Shown here: positions 34,515-43,594 of the stretch, in pieces
Layout of the letters: each line of letters starts with the position of its first letter
Position numbering within the stretch: position 1 is the stretch's first letter
Source: Mesobacillus foraminis
GTDB taxonomy: Bacteria; Bacillota; Bacilli; Bacillales; Cytobacillaceae
DNA length: 64,000 nucleotides
NCBI RefSeq assembly: GCF_004340465.1
Contig: NZ_SLVV01000008.1
Span: 158,121-222,120 of the forward strand
Reading direction: 5' to 3'
Notes under the pieces: generated by a model
The model's input: the letters and a program-made list of their open reading frames with translations, nothing else
The model's database searches: none
Told to the model about the DNA's origin: nothing
Program-made: the position numbers and the translations under genes

Positions 34515-34760
34515 ATGATAACGGACTTAGGCTCACAGGCTTTAATCAGCATCATGACTCATCTTATGTTTATCGCATTAGCCTGGTGGGCGCTGCAGGC
34601 CTTGCATTTTGAAAAGTTGCTGCGCGCAAATCGTGTGTTCCAGGCCAGGGTTTTGTACATATTGGTATCGATAGCCCTTGGATCTGCAGTTGGCAATTTT
34701 TTCCTGGATTATCTTCTTTGGTCGCAACAGCTTCCAGCCATATTGCAGCTAATCAACTAG
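34515..34760 (+). CDS. ywzB: DUF1146 membrane protein YwzB
   Basis: About 81-residue protein with two predicted helices (LISIMTHLMFIALAWWALQA and VLYILVSIALGSAVGNFFL), matching the DUF1146/YwzB family. Function unknown. It sits between the energy genes and ywmB-murA, as in B. subtilis. ATG at 34515 follows GGAGGGAGAAAGG; a TTG at 34497 would add six residues and has AAGGAG upstream, so it cannot be excluded. Confidence 0.8.
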   Translation: MITDLGSQALISIMTHLMFIALAWWALQALHFEKLLRANRVFQARVLYILVSIALGSAVGNFFLDYLLWSQQLPAILQLIN

Positions 34761-34998
34761 ATAATAAAATTAGGTCATAATACATGTTTTCAAATCACTC
34801 AATATTTATTATGATTGTCTTTGTATTGCTTTCTTGCAATATGTGAGGAATTTCGCAAACTCCTGGTAACATACGCGGAATTCAGCACACACCCGGGCGA
34901 GTTGTCGTTGAAAACAAGTTTGTCAAAAAGTGACGAGAATTCCCAAGTATGCTCCTCTTTTTCCTGGTAAAAATGGTACTAAGGGGAGGAGATACAGA
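34761..34998. other. ywzB-ywmB gap with two 30-bp degenerate units
   Basis: Two units aligned on GGAATT (34847 and 34877) share the form ATrysCGGAATTynGCA-C over a 30-bp period. No clear terminator or perfect promoter was seen. AAGGGGAGGAGA at the end is the ribosome binding site of ywmB. Confidence 0.4.
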
Positions 34999-35742
34999 AT
35001 GAAAAGAATCTCGCTTATGTTATCAATTTTTGGCATTATTGGTTTTATCGTGCTTCAGGCTGGGAATAAGACGACTGTAGCTGACGCTAGACAAGATTTA
35101 CAGACTTTGGCCTCACGTCTGCAGGACGAACATATTTTAATCAAAAAATGGTCTTTATATTCAAGGGAAACTCTGGAAAGTGTTAAATCAGGGAAGGATA
35201 GGGAAAACCTTGTCAGGGAATTAAAAGGCAAGTTTTCCGGCTGGTCGTGGACTGAATCAAAGAAAGAAAATCAGCATATCGTGACGGCAACAAATGTTTC
35301 ATCCCATATGAATGAGACACTTAAAATCATTTCAACCGTCACAAACGGCCAGATTCATACATATCTTCTGTATGAGGTCAAAGGTGGTTCGTGGGACAAA
35401 CGATCGGAATCTTTTTTAGATAGTAACCTGCCCGTACGATTGGCTGATATTTTCGAAAGCAGCCCTGAAACTTTCTCTTGTATCGAAGGCGTAATCAGTG
35501 ATAAGATGGATGAGGCTTTGCCTAATTACATGGATGGCTTATTGAAAGCTTTTGATGCGACCGAGATTGAAGCATTGGAAGAAGACACATTTATGTCAAC
35601 ATCTGCCTATTCACCGTTATTTGCCGGGCAATTAAGCAAAGACCATGACATGAATTTACAGCTTGGACTCAGGAAACCAGACGGAATGGGCGGAAAGACT
35701 ACCATTGTAGTTGGCACACCCATCATAACGATTGAATATTAA
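34999..35742 (+). CDS. ywmB: YwmB family protein
   Basis: About 247-residue exported or membrane-anchored protein with an N-terminal hydrophobic helix (LMLSIFGIIGFIVLQAG). Family YwmB (DUF1779, TATA-box-binding-like fold in a solved structure, from memory). The function is unknown; constant linkage to murA suggests an envelope role, which is inference. ATG at 34999 follows AAGGGGAGGAGATACAG; the open frame extends to 34930 without a signal-like start. Confidence 0.85.
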   Translation: MKRISLMLSIFGIIGFIVLQAGNKTTVADARQDLQTLASRLQDEHILIKKWSLYSRETLESVKSGKDRENLVRELKGKFSGWSWTESKKENQHIVTATNVSSHMNETLKIISTVTNGQIHTYLLYEVKGGSWDKRSESFLDSNLPVRLADIFESSPETFSCIEGVISDKMDEALPNYMDGLLKAFDATEIEALEEDTFMSTSAYSPLFAGQLSKDHDMNLQLGLRKPDGMGGKTTIVVGTPIITIEY

Positions 35743-35774
35743 TATAGAGAAATTGGACGCGGAGGGGAATACAT

Positions 35775-37082
35775 TTGGAAAAAATCATCGTCCGCGGCGG
35801 AAAAAGGCTAAGCGGCACTGTAAAAGTAGAAGGAGCTAAAAATGCCGTACTGCCGGTAATCGCTGCAACATTATTAGCAAGTGATGGGAAAAGTGTCATT
35901 CGTGATGTGCCGACTCTCTCCGATGTATATACGATCAACCAGGTTTTACGTTCTTTAAACGCCGATGTGGAGTTTGAAAATAATACGATTGTTGTCGATG
36001 CATCCAGAGAGTTGAAAATTGAAGCACCTTTTGAATATGTACGTAAAATGCGTGCTTCTGTTTTAGTTATGGGATCGTTGCTTGCCAGGAACGGCCGTGC
36101 ACGTGTAGCATTGCCTGGCGGTTGTGCAATCGGTTCCCGTCCGATTGACCAGCACTTAAAAGGCTTTGAAGCGATGGGTGCCACTGTAAAGGTGGGTAAC
36201 GGATTCATCGAAGCCGAAGCATTGGAAGGCTTGCATGGGGCTAAAATCTATCTCGATTTCCCAAGTGTAGGCGCAACTGAAAACATTATGATGGCTGCAG
36301 TCCTTGCAAAAGGAACAACAGTCATTGAAAATGTGGCAAAAGAGCCTGAGATTGTCGACCTTGCGAACTTCCTGAACAAAATGGGAGCAAACGTGAAAGG
36401 TGCAGGAACTGGCACGATTAAAATTGAAGGTGTTGAGCAGCTGTTCGGCATCGAGCATAACATCATCCCTGACCGGATTGAAGCGGGTACCTTCATGGTA
36501 GCCTCTGCGATTACAGGCGGGAACGTCCTTGTAAAAGGAGCAGTACCGGAGCACTTGTCATCACTCATTGCCAAAATGGAAGAAATGGGTGTTATCTTTG
36601 AAGAAGAGCAGGACGGAATCCGTGTCATCGGTCCGGATATCCTGAAAGCAGTCGACATTAAAACGATGCCGCATCCTGGGTTCCCTACGGATATGCAATC
36701 CCAGATGATGGCCTTGCTTCTTCGCGCACAAGGCACCAGCATGATCACTGAGACAGTATTTGAAAACCGCTTTATGCACGTGGAAGAATTCCGCCGCATG
36801 AATGCGCAAATCAAAATCGATGGCCGCTCCGTCATCATGAACGGACCATCCAACCTGCAGGGAGCAGAAGTGGCAGCTACGGATCTTCGTGCTGCAGCAG
36901 CTTTGGTTCTGACTGGACTGGTTGCTGAGGGAGTAACTCGTGTTACAGAACTGAAGCACCTGGATCGCGGGTACGTAGGTTTCCACGATAAGCTTGCAGC
37001 TCTTGGGGCCGACATTGAGCGGATCTCCGAGGTTGAAGAAGTGGAACTCGGGCAAACCTATATTTCTGACATGAACGCTTAA
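35775..37082 (+). CDS. murA: UDP-N-acetylglucosamine 1-carboxyvinyltransferase
   Basis: MurA catalyses the first committed step of peptidoglycan synthesis, transfer of enolpyruvate from PEP to UDP-GlcNAc. The fosfomycin-target Cys is C117 in [13 protein letters not shown]. The N-terminal [17 protein letters not shown] motif is present. Length 435 aa. TTG start at 35775 behind GGAGGGGAATACAT. Position next to ywmB and spoIID corresponds to B. subtilis murAA, the essential paralogue. Confidence 0.96.
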   Translation: MEKIIVRGGKRLSGTVKVEGAKNAVLPVIAATLLASDGKSVIRDVPTLSDVYTINQVLRSLNADVEFENNTIVVDASRELKIEAPFEYVRKMRASVLVMGSLLARNGRARVALPGGCAIGSRPIDQHLKGFEAMGATVKVGNGFIEAEALEGLHGAKIYLDFPSVGATENIMMAAVLAKGTTVIENVAKEPEIVDLANFLNKMGANVKGAGTGTIKIEGVEQLFGIEHNIIPDRIEAGTFMVASAITGGNVLVKGAVPEHLSSLIAKMEEMGVIFEEEQDGIRVIGPDILKAVDIKTMPHPGFPTDMQSQMMALLLRAQGTSMITETVFENRFMHVEEFRRMNAQIKIDGRSVIMNGPSNLQGAEVAATDLRAAAALVLTGLVAEGVTRVTELKHLDRGYVGFHDKLAALGADIERISEVEEVELGQTYISDMNA

Positions 37083-37103
37083 TATTACATTATATGTACT
37101 CAT

Positions 37104-37149
37104 AAAACCGGAGAATTATACTGTCTCAGTGTGGTTCTGCGGTTTTTTA
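37104..37149 (+). terminator. Terminator after murA
   Basis: AAAACCG-G-AGAA pairs with TTCT-G-CGGTTTT around a central loop, with a T run. Confidence 0.75.
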
Positions 37150-37193
37150 TATTTGAAATGAAAATGAAAACGTCCTGGCTTGAAGATTCTGTC

Positions 37194-37220
37194 ATAAATG
37201 CTTGTCCGCCTCCATAAGAT
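37194..37220 (+). promoter_or_regulatory. Candidate sigma-E promoter of spoIID
   Basis: TCATAAA with ATA at 37194-37196, 16 bp, then CATAAGAT at 37213-37220, near the sigma-E pattern ATA-N16/18-CATACANT. spoIID is sigma-E-dependent in B. subtilis. Confidence 0.4.
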
Positions 37221-37274
37221 TGAAGTAAAGACGGGTGCTTCACCGTTTTAATTTCTTTTTGGAGGCTTATTTTT

Positions 37275-38315
37275 ATGTCAAAAAAAATGAACCCACTCTT
37301 CGTACTAGCGGCGCTCCTATTCACTGTAACCCTCCTTGTTCCATCGATTCTCGTTCTTCCTTTTATGGAGGAAAAGGCGAGCGGGAAGCTGGGTGAAGAG
37401 ATTAAGCCTGCCAGCCCTGCGAGCAAACCGGCAGATGCCGGGCCTTCCGCAGATTCGGCGGTCGAAGTAGCTGTCTACAGGACGGCCCAGAGCAAACTGG
37501 AGAAGCTCCCGCTGGACCAATACCTGGTCGGAGTTGTAGCGGCTGAAATGCCGGCCGACTTTGAACTGGAGGCGCTGAAAGCCCAGGCCCTGACGGCGAG
37601 GACCTATTATGTCAAGCAAATTTCCGGTGCAGAAAAAACGAAGCTTCCCCAAGGGGCACAGGTACTTGATACCGATGCCTATCAGGTTTTTTTGAATAAC
37701 CAGGAGCTCAAAAAACAGTGGGGAGCCGATTATAACTGGAAGGTGAAAAAAATTACTGAGGCGGTAAAGGCAACAGATGGACAGATATTAACCTATGACG
37801 GAGCTCCAATTGAAGCGACTTTCTTTTCTACAAGCAACGGGTACACGGAAAATTCCGAGGATTACTGGCCAAATTCCTTTCCATACTTAAGGAGCGTGGA
37901 AAGTCCCTGGGATCTCCAATCACCTAAATATACCAACCAGACGGTAATGTCGGTTGCGGAGTTTCAGAACAAGCTTGGTGTAAAGCTTTCCGGCGAAAGC
38001 GAGCCGGGGAAAATCATCGAACGCACCGATGGTAACCGGGTCGGGAAGATTCAGATTGGGGGCAAAACCCTTACCGGCAAAGAAGTTCGGGATGCACTCG
38101 GCCTGAAATCAAGCGATTTTACCTGGATCCTGAAAGGCAATAACATCGTGATTAACACAAAAGGATTTGGGCATGGGGTCGGCATGAGCCAGTACGGCGC
38201 AAATGGAATGGCAGCTGAGGGCAAAACGTACAAGGAAATCGTCCAGCACTACTATAAGGGGGTCGAGATTGCCTCGGCAGAGAATACCCTGACAAAGGTG
38301 ACGGCGAAGAAATAA
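37275..38315 (+). CDS. spoIID: Stage II sporulation protein D, lytic transglycosylase
   Basis: 346-residue membrane-anchored transglycosylase of the SpoIID-SpoIIP-SpoIIM engulfment machine. An N-terminal helix ([20 protein letters not shown]) is followed by the SpoIID domain, with [24 protein letters not shown] (catalytic Glu in AAEMP), [12 protein letters not shown] and the C-terminal [17 protein letters not shown]. The ribosome binding site is GGAGGCTTATTTTT. Confidence 0.95.
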   Translation: MSKKMNPLFVLAALLFTVTLLVPSILVLPFMEEKASGKLGEEIKPASPASKPADAGPSADSAVEVAVYRTAQSKLEKLPLDQYLVGVVAAEMPADFELEALKAQALTARTYYVKQISGAEKTKLPQGAQVLDTDAYQVFLNNQELKKQWGADYNWKVKKITEAVKATDGQILTYDGAPIEATFFSTSNGYTENSEDYWPNSFPYLRSVESPWDLQSPKYTNQTVMSVAEFQNKLGVKLSGESEPGKIIERTDGNRVGKIQIGGKTLTGKEVRDALGLKSSDFTWILKGNNIVINTKGFGHGVGMSQYGANGMAAEGKTYKEIVQHYYKGVEIASAENTLTKVTAKK

Positions 38316-38320
38316 ATGGG

Positions 38321-38352
38321 AACCAGGGCTTGTATCAGGCCTTGGTTTTTTG
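38321..38352. terminator. Bidirectional terminator between spoIID and the NERD gene
   Basis: AACCAGGGC pairs with GCCTTGGTT with a T run on the + side. It overlaps the last codons of the leftward gene. Confidence 0.7.
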
Positions 38353-39342
38353 TTTTTCCAGTTGATATCGGTGTTCCAGCTGGCTTATAAAATCATTCGG
38401 GCAATAATAGATGCGCCCTTTATTTGTTCCGGCAGCAGGTAATTTTAAGGTTGAGAGGAGGTTGCTTGCTGTTTTTGTCGAGGAAATTCCAAGGAAATCC
38501 CGGAATTCTTTATTTGTTATACTAGACTTTATTAAAAGGAAATAGTCCAGCAGTGCATTTTGATGGGCATTTTTAGCATGGAAGAGACAGTGTGGACATA
38601 GCCAGACCTTATTCTTTCGCACCATGGCTAAGGATAAACAAGATGGACAGATAATTCCTTTCTGGAGATCTGAAGGTAGAATACGGTAAGAGTTCGAAAC
38701 GGTGGGGAACAGGGGTGTATCCTCTTTTAGTAGATATTTGCTTACTTTTTTCAGTTCCTTGTTGGTCATTCGCTCCTCAGTATAAGGGCTTGTTAGCTTT
38801 ATGATCTGAGTTTTAAGTTTATCTATTTTACAAATCTTCCTATGAATACGAGGGTCATTTGTTTGAATGATGGCGGAGGAATTGCTTAGAACCACGAGAG
38901 TAATGATAGGAACTTTACTAAAATGGTGTACATCAAGCCAATCCTGCAGCTGTTCCTTATGCCTTTGAACCTGTAGGAGAGGGTTTGTATACCCTTTTTC
39001 CCCGTGCTCGGTAATCTGGCTGAATTGATTTTCGTCAAGCTTGATACTTCCTGGGTGATTCTTGGTTTCAATTAGAAGGATAAATTTAGTCGAGAGGATG
39101 ATGGTGTCTATTTGAAAGTAGTGGTATGGATGCGGAAGTCGGAGCCCTTGGAAAATCAGGTGGTTTTTATCATCAAAGAATTGTAAATGGAAGTCAGTGT
39201 TCACTTCGCCTTTGTGCCCGGACATCTTTTTACGGGTATCTGCTTCAATAATAGCTATCTTAGGGTGATTTTTTTGCAGCCGAGGAATTAGGGCGTGATT
39301 AAGGTGTACTTTTAGTGGTATAAATCGAAGTTTTACAATCAA
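38335..39342 (-). CDS. NERD domain protein with C-terminal zinc ribbon
   Basis: 335-residue protein. The nuclease-related domain (about residues 40-160) shows GHKGEVNTDFHLQFF, YFQIDTIIL and LIETKNHPG, the D...ExK pattern of restriction-like nucleases. Residues 225-260 hold a zinc-ribbon pair, CPSC and CPHC, followed by a helical segment with an HTH feel (LGISSTKTASNLLSTL). The biological role is not known; NERD proteins are thought to act on DNA. AT-rich, with codon use unlike the genes either side, and inserted in the opposite orientation between spoIID and spoIIQ, so acquisition by transfer is plausible. Confidence 0.8.
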   Translation of the reverse strand: MIVKLRFIPLKVHLNHALIPRLQKNHPKIAIIEADTRKKMSGHKGEVNTDFHLQFFDDKNHLIFQGLRLPHPYHYFQIDTIILSTKFILLIETKNHPGSIKLDENQFSQITEHGEKGYTNPLLQVQRHKEQLQDWLDVHHFSKVPIITLVVLSNSSAIIQTNDPRIHRKICKIDKLKTQIIKLTSPYTEERMTNKELKKVSKYLLKEDTPLFPTVSNSYRILPSDLQKGIICPSCLSLAMVRKNKVWLCPHCLFHAKNAHQNALLDYFLLIKSSITNKEFRDFLGISSTKTASNLLSTLKLPAAGTNKGRIYYCPNDFISQLEHRYQLEKQKTKA

Positions 39343-39444
39343 TTTGGAGCCTCCTTTTTATTTCTATATGAAAATACGCTCTTAAAGGAGTATTTCCTGC
39401 TAAAAAGGAGGCAGAAATTTGTACAAGATGTGTCACTAACTTAA

Positions 39445-39555
39445 ATTGATATATTTATTCCTTATTAGAACACTTTTATTCCCGATTAGGAAAGATATAT
39501 TCCTGATTACTCATGATATATTCCTAATAGATGTAAAATATTTCCTCAATTCTTT
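39445..39555. repeat. AT-rich array with exact 21-bp period
   Basis: Five units aligned on TATTCC-GATTAG-like sequence have their TTCC core at 39458, 39479, 39500, 39521 and 39542 (spacing 21 each time). The last unit runs into the vanZ stop. Sequence is unrelated to the 21-bp array at 1270-1671. Confidence 0.7.
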
Positions 39556-39971
39556 TGAATCCAGCCCTCAAACCCCTTCAGCAGCTTCCCCAGTCTCTTA
39601 AACTTCCCGCTGAAATAGGCATGGTGCAGGAAATGCGATGCCGCGAGCACGCCGATCGTGTCTTTCACGAAATCGATGACGGTGGCGGAGCGGTAGGGCA
39701 CGAAGCTTTGATGGATTTCATCGGTTAACCCGTACAGGATGGAAATTCCCATGAAGATAAAGCTCATCGCTGGACGGAACCTCTTCATTGTCAGCCCGGC
39801 AAAAAAGAGCAAAATGTACAGTATTCCGAATTCGACCAGGTGCAGCGATTCTTTTAAGATTCGGTCGATTCCGCGGTCGGGGAGCTCGATTACGGCCGTA
39901 TCTGGCAGGCTGGACAGAACCCAGATGAGGATCATGTAGGCGATTGGCAAAAGGCGTATTATTAGTTTCAT
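39546..39971 (-). CDS. VanZ family membrane protein
   Basis: About 141-residue protein with four predicted helices and the VanZ-like features PIAYMILIWVLSSLPDTAV, SLHLVEFGILYILLF and YGLTDEIHQSFVPYRSATVIDFVKDTIGV. VanZ confers low-level teicoplanin resistance in enterococci; chromosomal relatives have no firm function. ATG at 39971 follows GCGAGG. Leftward, like the NERD gene, so the pair forms a small insertion into the spoIID-spoIIQ backbone. Confidence 0.85.
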   Translation of the reverse strand: MKLIIRLLPIAYMILIWVLSSLPDTAVIELPDRGIDRILKESLHLVEFGILYILLFFAGLTMKRFRPAMSFIFMGISILYGLTDEIHQSFVPYRSATVIDFVKDTIGVLAASHFLHHAYFSGKFKRLGKLLKGFEGWIQKN

Positions 39972-40058
39972 TATAAAACCTCGCATCTTTGAAAAAAATT
40001 TATGTATAAGATCGACACGTTTGTCGAAAGATAAGCAGTAAAAAATTTTTCACTCTAT

Positions 40059-40087
40059 GTATATATTTTTTCGCATCTGTTCAGAAT
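40059..40087 (+). promoter_or_regulatory. Candidate sigma-F promoter of spoIIQ
   Basis: GTATA at 40059-40063, exactly 15 bp, then GTTCAGAAT at 40079-40087. It deviates from GGnnAnAnT only at the second base, the same deviation as in the spoIIR promoter. Confidence 0.55.
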
Positions 40088-40106
40088 GATTGCTGAGGTG
40101 ATGAAA

Positions 40107-41153
40107 ATGAGAGAGGAAAAATCTTCTCAAGACAAAAGCTTTAAACGCTTTTTTAAGAAGCGGTGGGTGTATCCAACAGCATATCTTGCAAGTGCCGCAA
40201 TCATTCTAACAGGTGTTCTCTGGTATCAAAACAGCGGTGAAGAAAAGGATCAATTTGCAACTGAAGTCCCTGGAAAGAAAATCAATCAAGAGCCAGCTGT
40301 TGAAGTCAACCGCTCACTGGAAAACTTCGTAATGCCGGTAAAGGATGCCGAAAATACTGTCATCAAAACTCAATTCTATGATAATGACAGTGACAAGGCT
40401 GAGCAGGAAGCCGCTCTTGTAGTCTACAATAATCAGTACCATCCGAATACAGGAGTCGACATTGCTGCGAAGGATGAAAAAGACTTTGACGTAATCGCTT
40501 CTTTGAGCGGTACAGTGACAGTAGTCAAGGAAGATTCGCTGCTTGGCAATGTGATTGAAATCGAACATGACAATGGAATTGTAACACAGTATCAATCAAT
40601 TAAAAATATGAAAGTAAAAGCTGGCGACAAAGTCGAGCAAGGACAAGCCATTGCCACTTCCGGCACAAGCTTGTTCAATGAAGAGGCTGGAAACCATGTC
40701 CACTTCGAAATCCGAAAAGACAATGTACCAGTAAACCCACTGGATTATTTTGACAAGCCGCTAAGCTCTTTAGAGGAAGCTGCTGTTTCCCCTGAAAGCA
40801 ACTCTGGCAAGGATGAAGCCGGCACCGAAAGCTCTGATCCTGCTGCTGAAGACGGAGCTGCCACAGAAGAAGGAACAACTCCAGCTGAAGATGCCGAAGA
40901 GGGAACTCCGGCTGAGGATAAAACTTCTACTGAAGAGGGTACACCAGCTGACGAAACTTCAACAGAAGAAGGAACCCCAGCTGAGGATGAAACTTCAACA
41001 GAAGAAGGAACTCCTTCTGACGATGCTTCTACTGAAGAAGGCACTCCTTCCGATGACAAGAAATCAACTGAAGAAGATACAGAACAGGATGACTCCAAAG
41101 AGGATACTGGATCTGACACTTCTACTGATTCTACAGAATCAAGCAACTCTTAA
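40107..41153 (+). CDS. spoIIQ: Stage II sporulation protein Q (LytM/M23 domain)
   Basis: About 348-residue forespore protein. A transmembrane helix (YPTAYLASAAIILTGVLWY, about residues 23-42) is followed by an M23/LytM domain, with YHPNTGVDIAAKD and NHVHFEIRKDNVPVNPLDY. SpoIIQ pairs with SpoIIIAH across the septum to form the feeding channel. The metal site is altered: the usual HxGxD His is Asn (NTGVD), with a His two residues before. The last 110 residues are an acidic, degenerate repeat of type STEEGTPAEDET, absent from B. subtilis SpoIIQ as I recall it. ATG at 40107 follows GAGGTGATG. Confidence 0.92.
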   Translation: MREEKSSQDKSFKRFFKKRWVYPTAYLASAAIILTGVLWYQNSGEEKDQFATEVPGKKINQEPAVEVNRSLENFVMPVKDAENTVIKTQFYDNDSDKAEQEAALVVYNNQYHPNTGVDIAAKDEKDFDVIASLSGTVTVVKEDSLLGNVIEIEHDNGIVTQYQSIKNMKVKAGDKVEQGQAIATSGTSLFNEEAGNHVHFEIRKDNVPVNPLDYFDKPLSSLEEAAVSPESNSGKDEAGTESSDPAAEDGAATEEGTTPAEDAEEGTPAEDKTSTEEGTPADETSTEEGTPAEDETSTEEGTPSDDASTEEGTPSDDKKSTEEDTEQDDSKEDTGSDTSTDSTESSNS

Positions 41154-41163
41154 TAAAATCAAG

Positions 41164-41192
41164 AACCCGCCAATCTCATCAGGCGGGTTTTT
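41164..41192 (+). terminator. Terminator after spoIIQ
   Basis: AACCCGCC pairs with GGCGGGTT around AATCTCATCA, with a short T run. Confidence 0.88.
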
Positions 41193-41254
41193 GCCGTCTT
41201 AATAGGTACATATCCTCCTTTTATGGTAGAATCAGACAGGAGGAGGGAAGAGCA

Positions 41255-43255
41255 ATGAAAAAAGCAATTATCATCCTGATGTCATTGATCGGAATCTTGA
41301 TTATTGCCGGGTGCAGCAAAGAGCCTGCTCCGGAAGAGAGATTTTCACAGTATGTAAAACTATGGAATGGCCAAAAATTTGAAGAAATGTATGGATATTT
41401 ATCGGCAACAGCCCAAAAAACGGTGACGAAAGAAGAGTTTGTTGACCGCTATAATAAAATTTACCAGGACCTCGAGATTGATAAGCTCGACGTTCAGTTT
41501 AATCAGCCTGAAGAAAAGGAAAAAGCCAAGGATCAGGCAAGCTTCCCGTTTTCGGCAAGCATGGAAAGTATAGCAGGCCCCATTGTGTTTGACCATACGG
41601 CCAAGCTTGTAAAAGAAGAACGGAATGACAGCGAGAATTGGTATATCGACTGGGATTCAACTTATATTTTCCCTGAGCTTGAATCTGGGGATAAAATCAG
41701 TTTTAAGACGACTCCTGCAGCAAGAGGGGACATTCTCGACCGCAGAGGGAATGGACTGGCAATCAACGGAACAGCGCTCCAGATTGGAGTGGTGCCAAGT
41801 CAAATAGAGGCAAAGAAATCACAGACCATCAAGGAGCTGAGCGGGCTCCTGGAAATGACGGAAGATCAGATTAACAATAAGCTGAATGCCTCCTGGGTAA
41901 AACCGGATTTGTTTGTTCCATTGAAGACTATTTCTAAAACTGATGAAGACCTTAAAGCAAAACTTTTTGCGCTGGATGGGGTGACAAGCCAGTCTGTAGG
42001 CGCCAGGGAATACCCTTATGGTGAGGACCTTTCCCACCTGATCGGCTTCGTTGGACCAGTTACTGCGGATGATCTTGAAAAGCTTGAAGGCAAGGGCTAT
42101 ACGGCGAACGACTGGATCGGCAAGCGGGGCCTCGAACAGGTGCTGGAAGAGAAATTAAAAGGAAACAACGGGGTTAAAGTCAGTATTGTCAAAGAAGACG
42201 GATCCGAAAAGGTACTGACGGAAAAGCCGGTAAAAGATGGAGAGAACGTCCAGCTGACAATCGATGTGGTTCTTCAGCAGCAAATTTATGACCAGATGAA
42301 GGGCGTTGCCGGCACGTCGGCTGCAATGAACCCGGTCACAGGGGAAACGCTCGCCCTCGTAAGTGCGCCAGGATTCGACCCAAATGCCGAAACGCTGGGC
42401 ATTTCATCCAAGCAGCGGCAGGAGCTGGAAGAGGACCCGCTGAAGCCTTATTTGAACCGCTTCAAGGTGACCTATGTACCAGGTTCTGTCATTAAGCCGA
42501 TTACGGCAGCGATCGGATTGAATTCCGGTAAGATCAACCAGGATACGACCTATGAAATTAATGAGAAACAATGGCAGCCTGACAAGTCGTGGGGCAACTA
42601 CAAAGTGACTCGCTATACAGATCTTAAAGGCACCATTGATCTTGAAAAAGCAATGATTTATTCTGACAACATTTATTTTGCTCGCGCAGCGCTGGAGATT
42701 GGGAAGGATACATTTGCGGAGGGCTTAAAAAAATTCGGCTTTGAGGAAATGGACTTCTCCTATCCGCTTGAAGCCTCGCAAATAGGGAAGCTTGAAAGTG
42801 ATGTCCTGCTGGCTGATTCCGGCTATGGCCAGGGACATGTCGAAATGAACATTCTTCATTTAGCTGCTACCTATACGCCTTTCGTCAACAAAGGAAATAT
42901 GATTAAGCCGATCCTGATGGCAACAGAAGAGAAAAGTCAGGTACAAGCAGAAGGGTTAATCTCCGAGGAGCATGTTTCTACAATCAATAGCATGATGCGG
43001 AAGGTCGTCACTGATCCAAACGGGACAGGACATTCAGCGGTGATGAGCAACTATCACCTTGCCGGAAAAACTGGAACGGCTGAACTCAAGGAAACACAAG
43101 GCTCAAAAGGCCGTGAACTCGGCTGGTTTGTCGCCTATAATCCAGAATCACCAGACCTGCTCATCTCCATGATGGTCGAGGACGTCCAAAAAGGTGAAGG
43201 CTCTAAAGAAGCCGTTTCTCGCGTCAAAGGCTCATTCCAGGCTCACATCGAATAG
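41255..43255 (+). CDS. pbpC: Penicillin-binding protein 3-type transpeptidase lipoprotein (MecA-like)
   Basis: 666 residues. The lipoprotein signal ends in the lipobox IAGC, followed by an NTF2-like MecA_N domain (about 25-145), a PBP dimerisation domain (TPAARGDILDRRGNGLA) and the transpeptidase domain. The active-site Ser is S411 in PGSVIKP, SDN starts at S470 (YSDNIYFA) and KTG at K605 (AGKTGTAE). This architecture matches B. subtilis PBP3 (PbpC) and staphylococcal PBP2a, low-affinity beta-lactam targets; whether this one is low-affinity cannot be told. The ribosome binding site is AGGAGGAGGGAAGAGC. It follows spoIIQ but behind a terminator. Confidence 0.9.
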   Translation: MKKAIIILMSLIGILIIAGCSKEPAPEERFSQYVKLWNGQKFEEMYGYLSATAQKTVTKEEFVDRYNKIYQDLEIDKLDVQFNQPEEKEKAKDQASFPFSASMESIAGPIVFDHTAKLVKEERNDSENWYIDWDSTYIFPELESGDKISFKTTPAARGDILDRRGNGLAINGTALQIGVVPSQIEAKKSQTIKELSGLLEMTEDQINNKLNASWVKPDLFVPLKTISKTDEDLKAKLFALDGVTSQSVGAREYPYGEDLSHLIGFVGPVTADDLEKLEGKGYTANDWIGKRGLEQVLEEKLKGNNGVKVSIVKEDGSEKVLTEKPVKDGENVQLTIDVVLQQQIYDQMKGVAGTSAAMNPVTGETLALVSAPGFDPNAETLGISSKQRQELEEDPLKPYLNRFKVTYVPGSVIKPITAAIGLNSGKINQDTTYEINEKQWQPDKSWGNYKVTRYTDLKGTIDLEKAMIYSDNIYFARAALEIGKDTFAEGLKKFGFEEMDFSYPLEASQIGKLESDVLLADSGYGQGHVEMNILHLAATYTPFVNKGNMIKPILMATEEKSQVQAEGLISEEHVSTINSMMRKVVTDPNGTGHSAVMSNYHLAGKTGTAELKETQGSKGRELGWFVAYNPESPDLLISMMVEDVQKGEGSKEAVSRVKGSFQAHIE

Positions 43256-43534
43256 CCTGGAATGTGGCATAAAGCTAGTTGGCAAGGCGAAGGCAAGGGG
43301 GCCTTCATGAGGTAGTAAACTAGTTGGCAAGGCGAAGGCAAGGGGCCTTCATGAGGTAGTAAACTAGACTGGAAAAGCGGATGGCAGGAGTCAGGCATAA
43401 GACACAGTATGCTAATTATCAAAGCGAAAGGCTAGAAGGTAGCAGCTAATTAGCAGGCATGGCAATCGGCCATCATTCGAAGAGTAAATAATTTGAAAAT
43501 CCCTTTATGCAAGGAAAAGTGAAGCTAAAAAAGA
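43256..43534. repeat. Noncoding gap with 45/44-bp tandem duplication
   Basis: CTAGTTGGCAAGGCGAAGGC starts a unit at 43275 that is repeated at 43320 (45 and 44 bp, differing by one G), with a truncated third start at 43364. The remainder has a GGAAAAGCGGATGGCAGG block reminiscent of the dispersed repeats. No open frame with a ribosome binding site was seen. Confidence 0.7.
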
Positions 43535-43592
43535 AGTGCCTGACCCTTAGGGGTCAGGCACTCTTTATTTTACTAAAGGGGGTCAGACCCCC
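43535..43592. terminator. Bidirectional terminator between pbp and the ABC importer
   Basis: A perfect 12-bp stem, AGTGCCTGACCC / GGGTCAGGCACT (43535-43562), has A- and T-rich flanks on both sides. A second hairpin, GGGGGTCAGACCCCC, sits at about 43577-43591, next to the stop of the leftward gene. Confidence 0.85.
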
Positions 43593-43594
43593 TA

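Noticed and set aside
36248-37015. 255-codon minus-strand open frame inside murA
   Set aside because: Opposite a highly conserved gene; typical antisense shadow.
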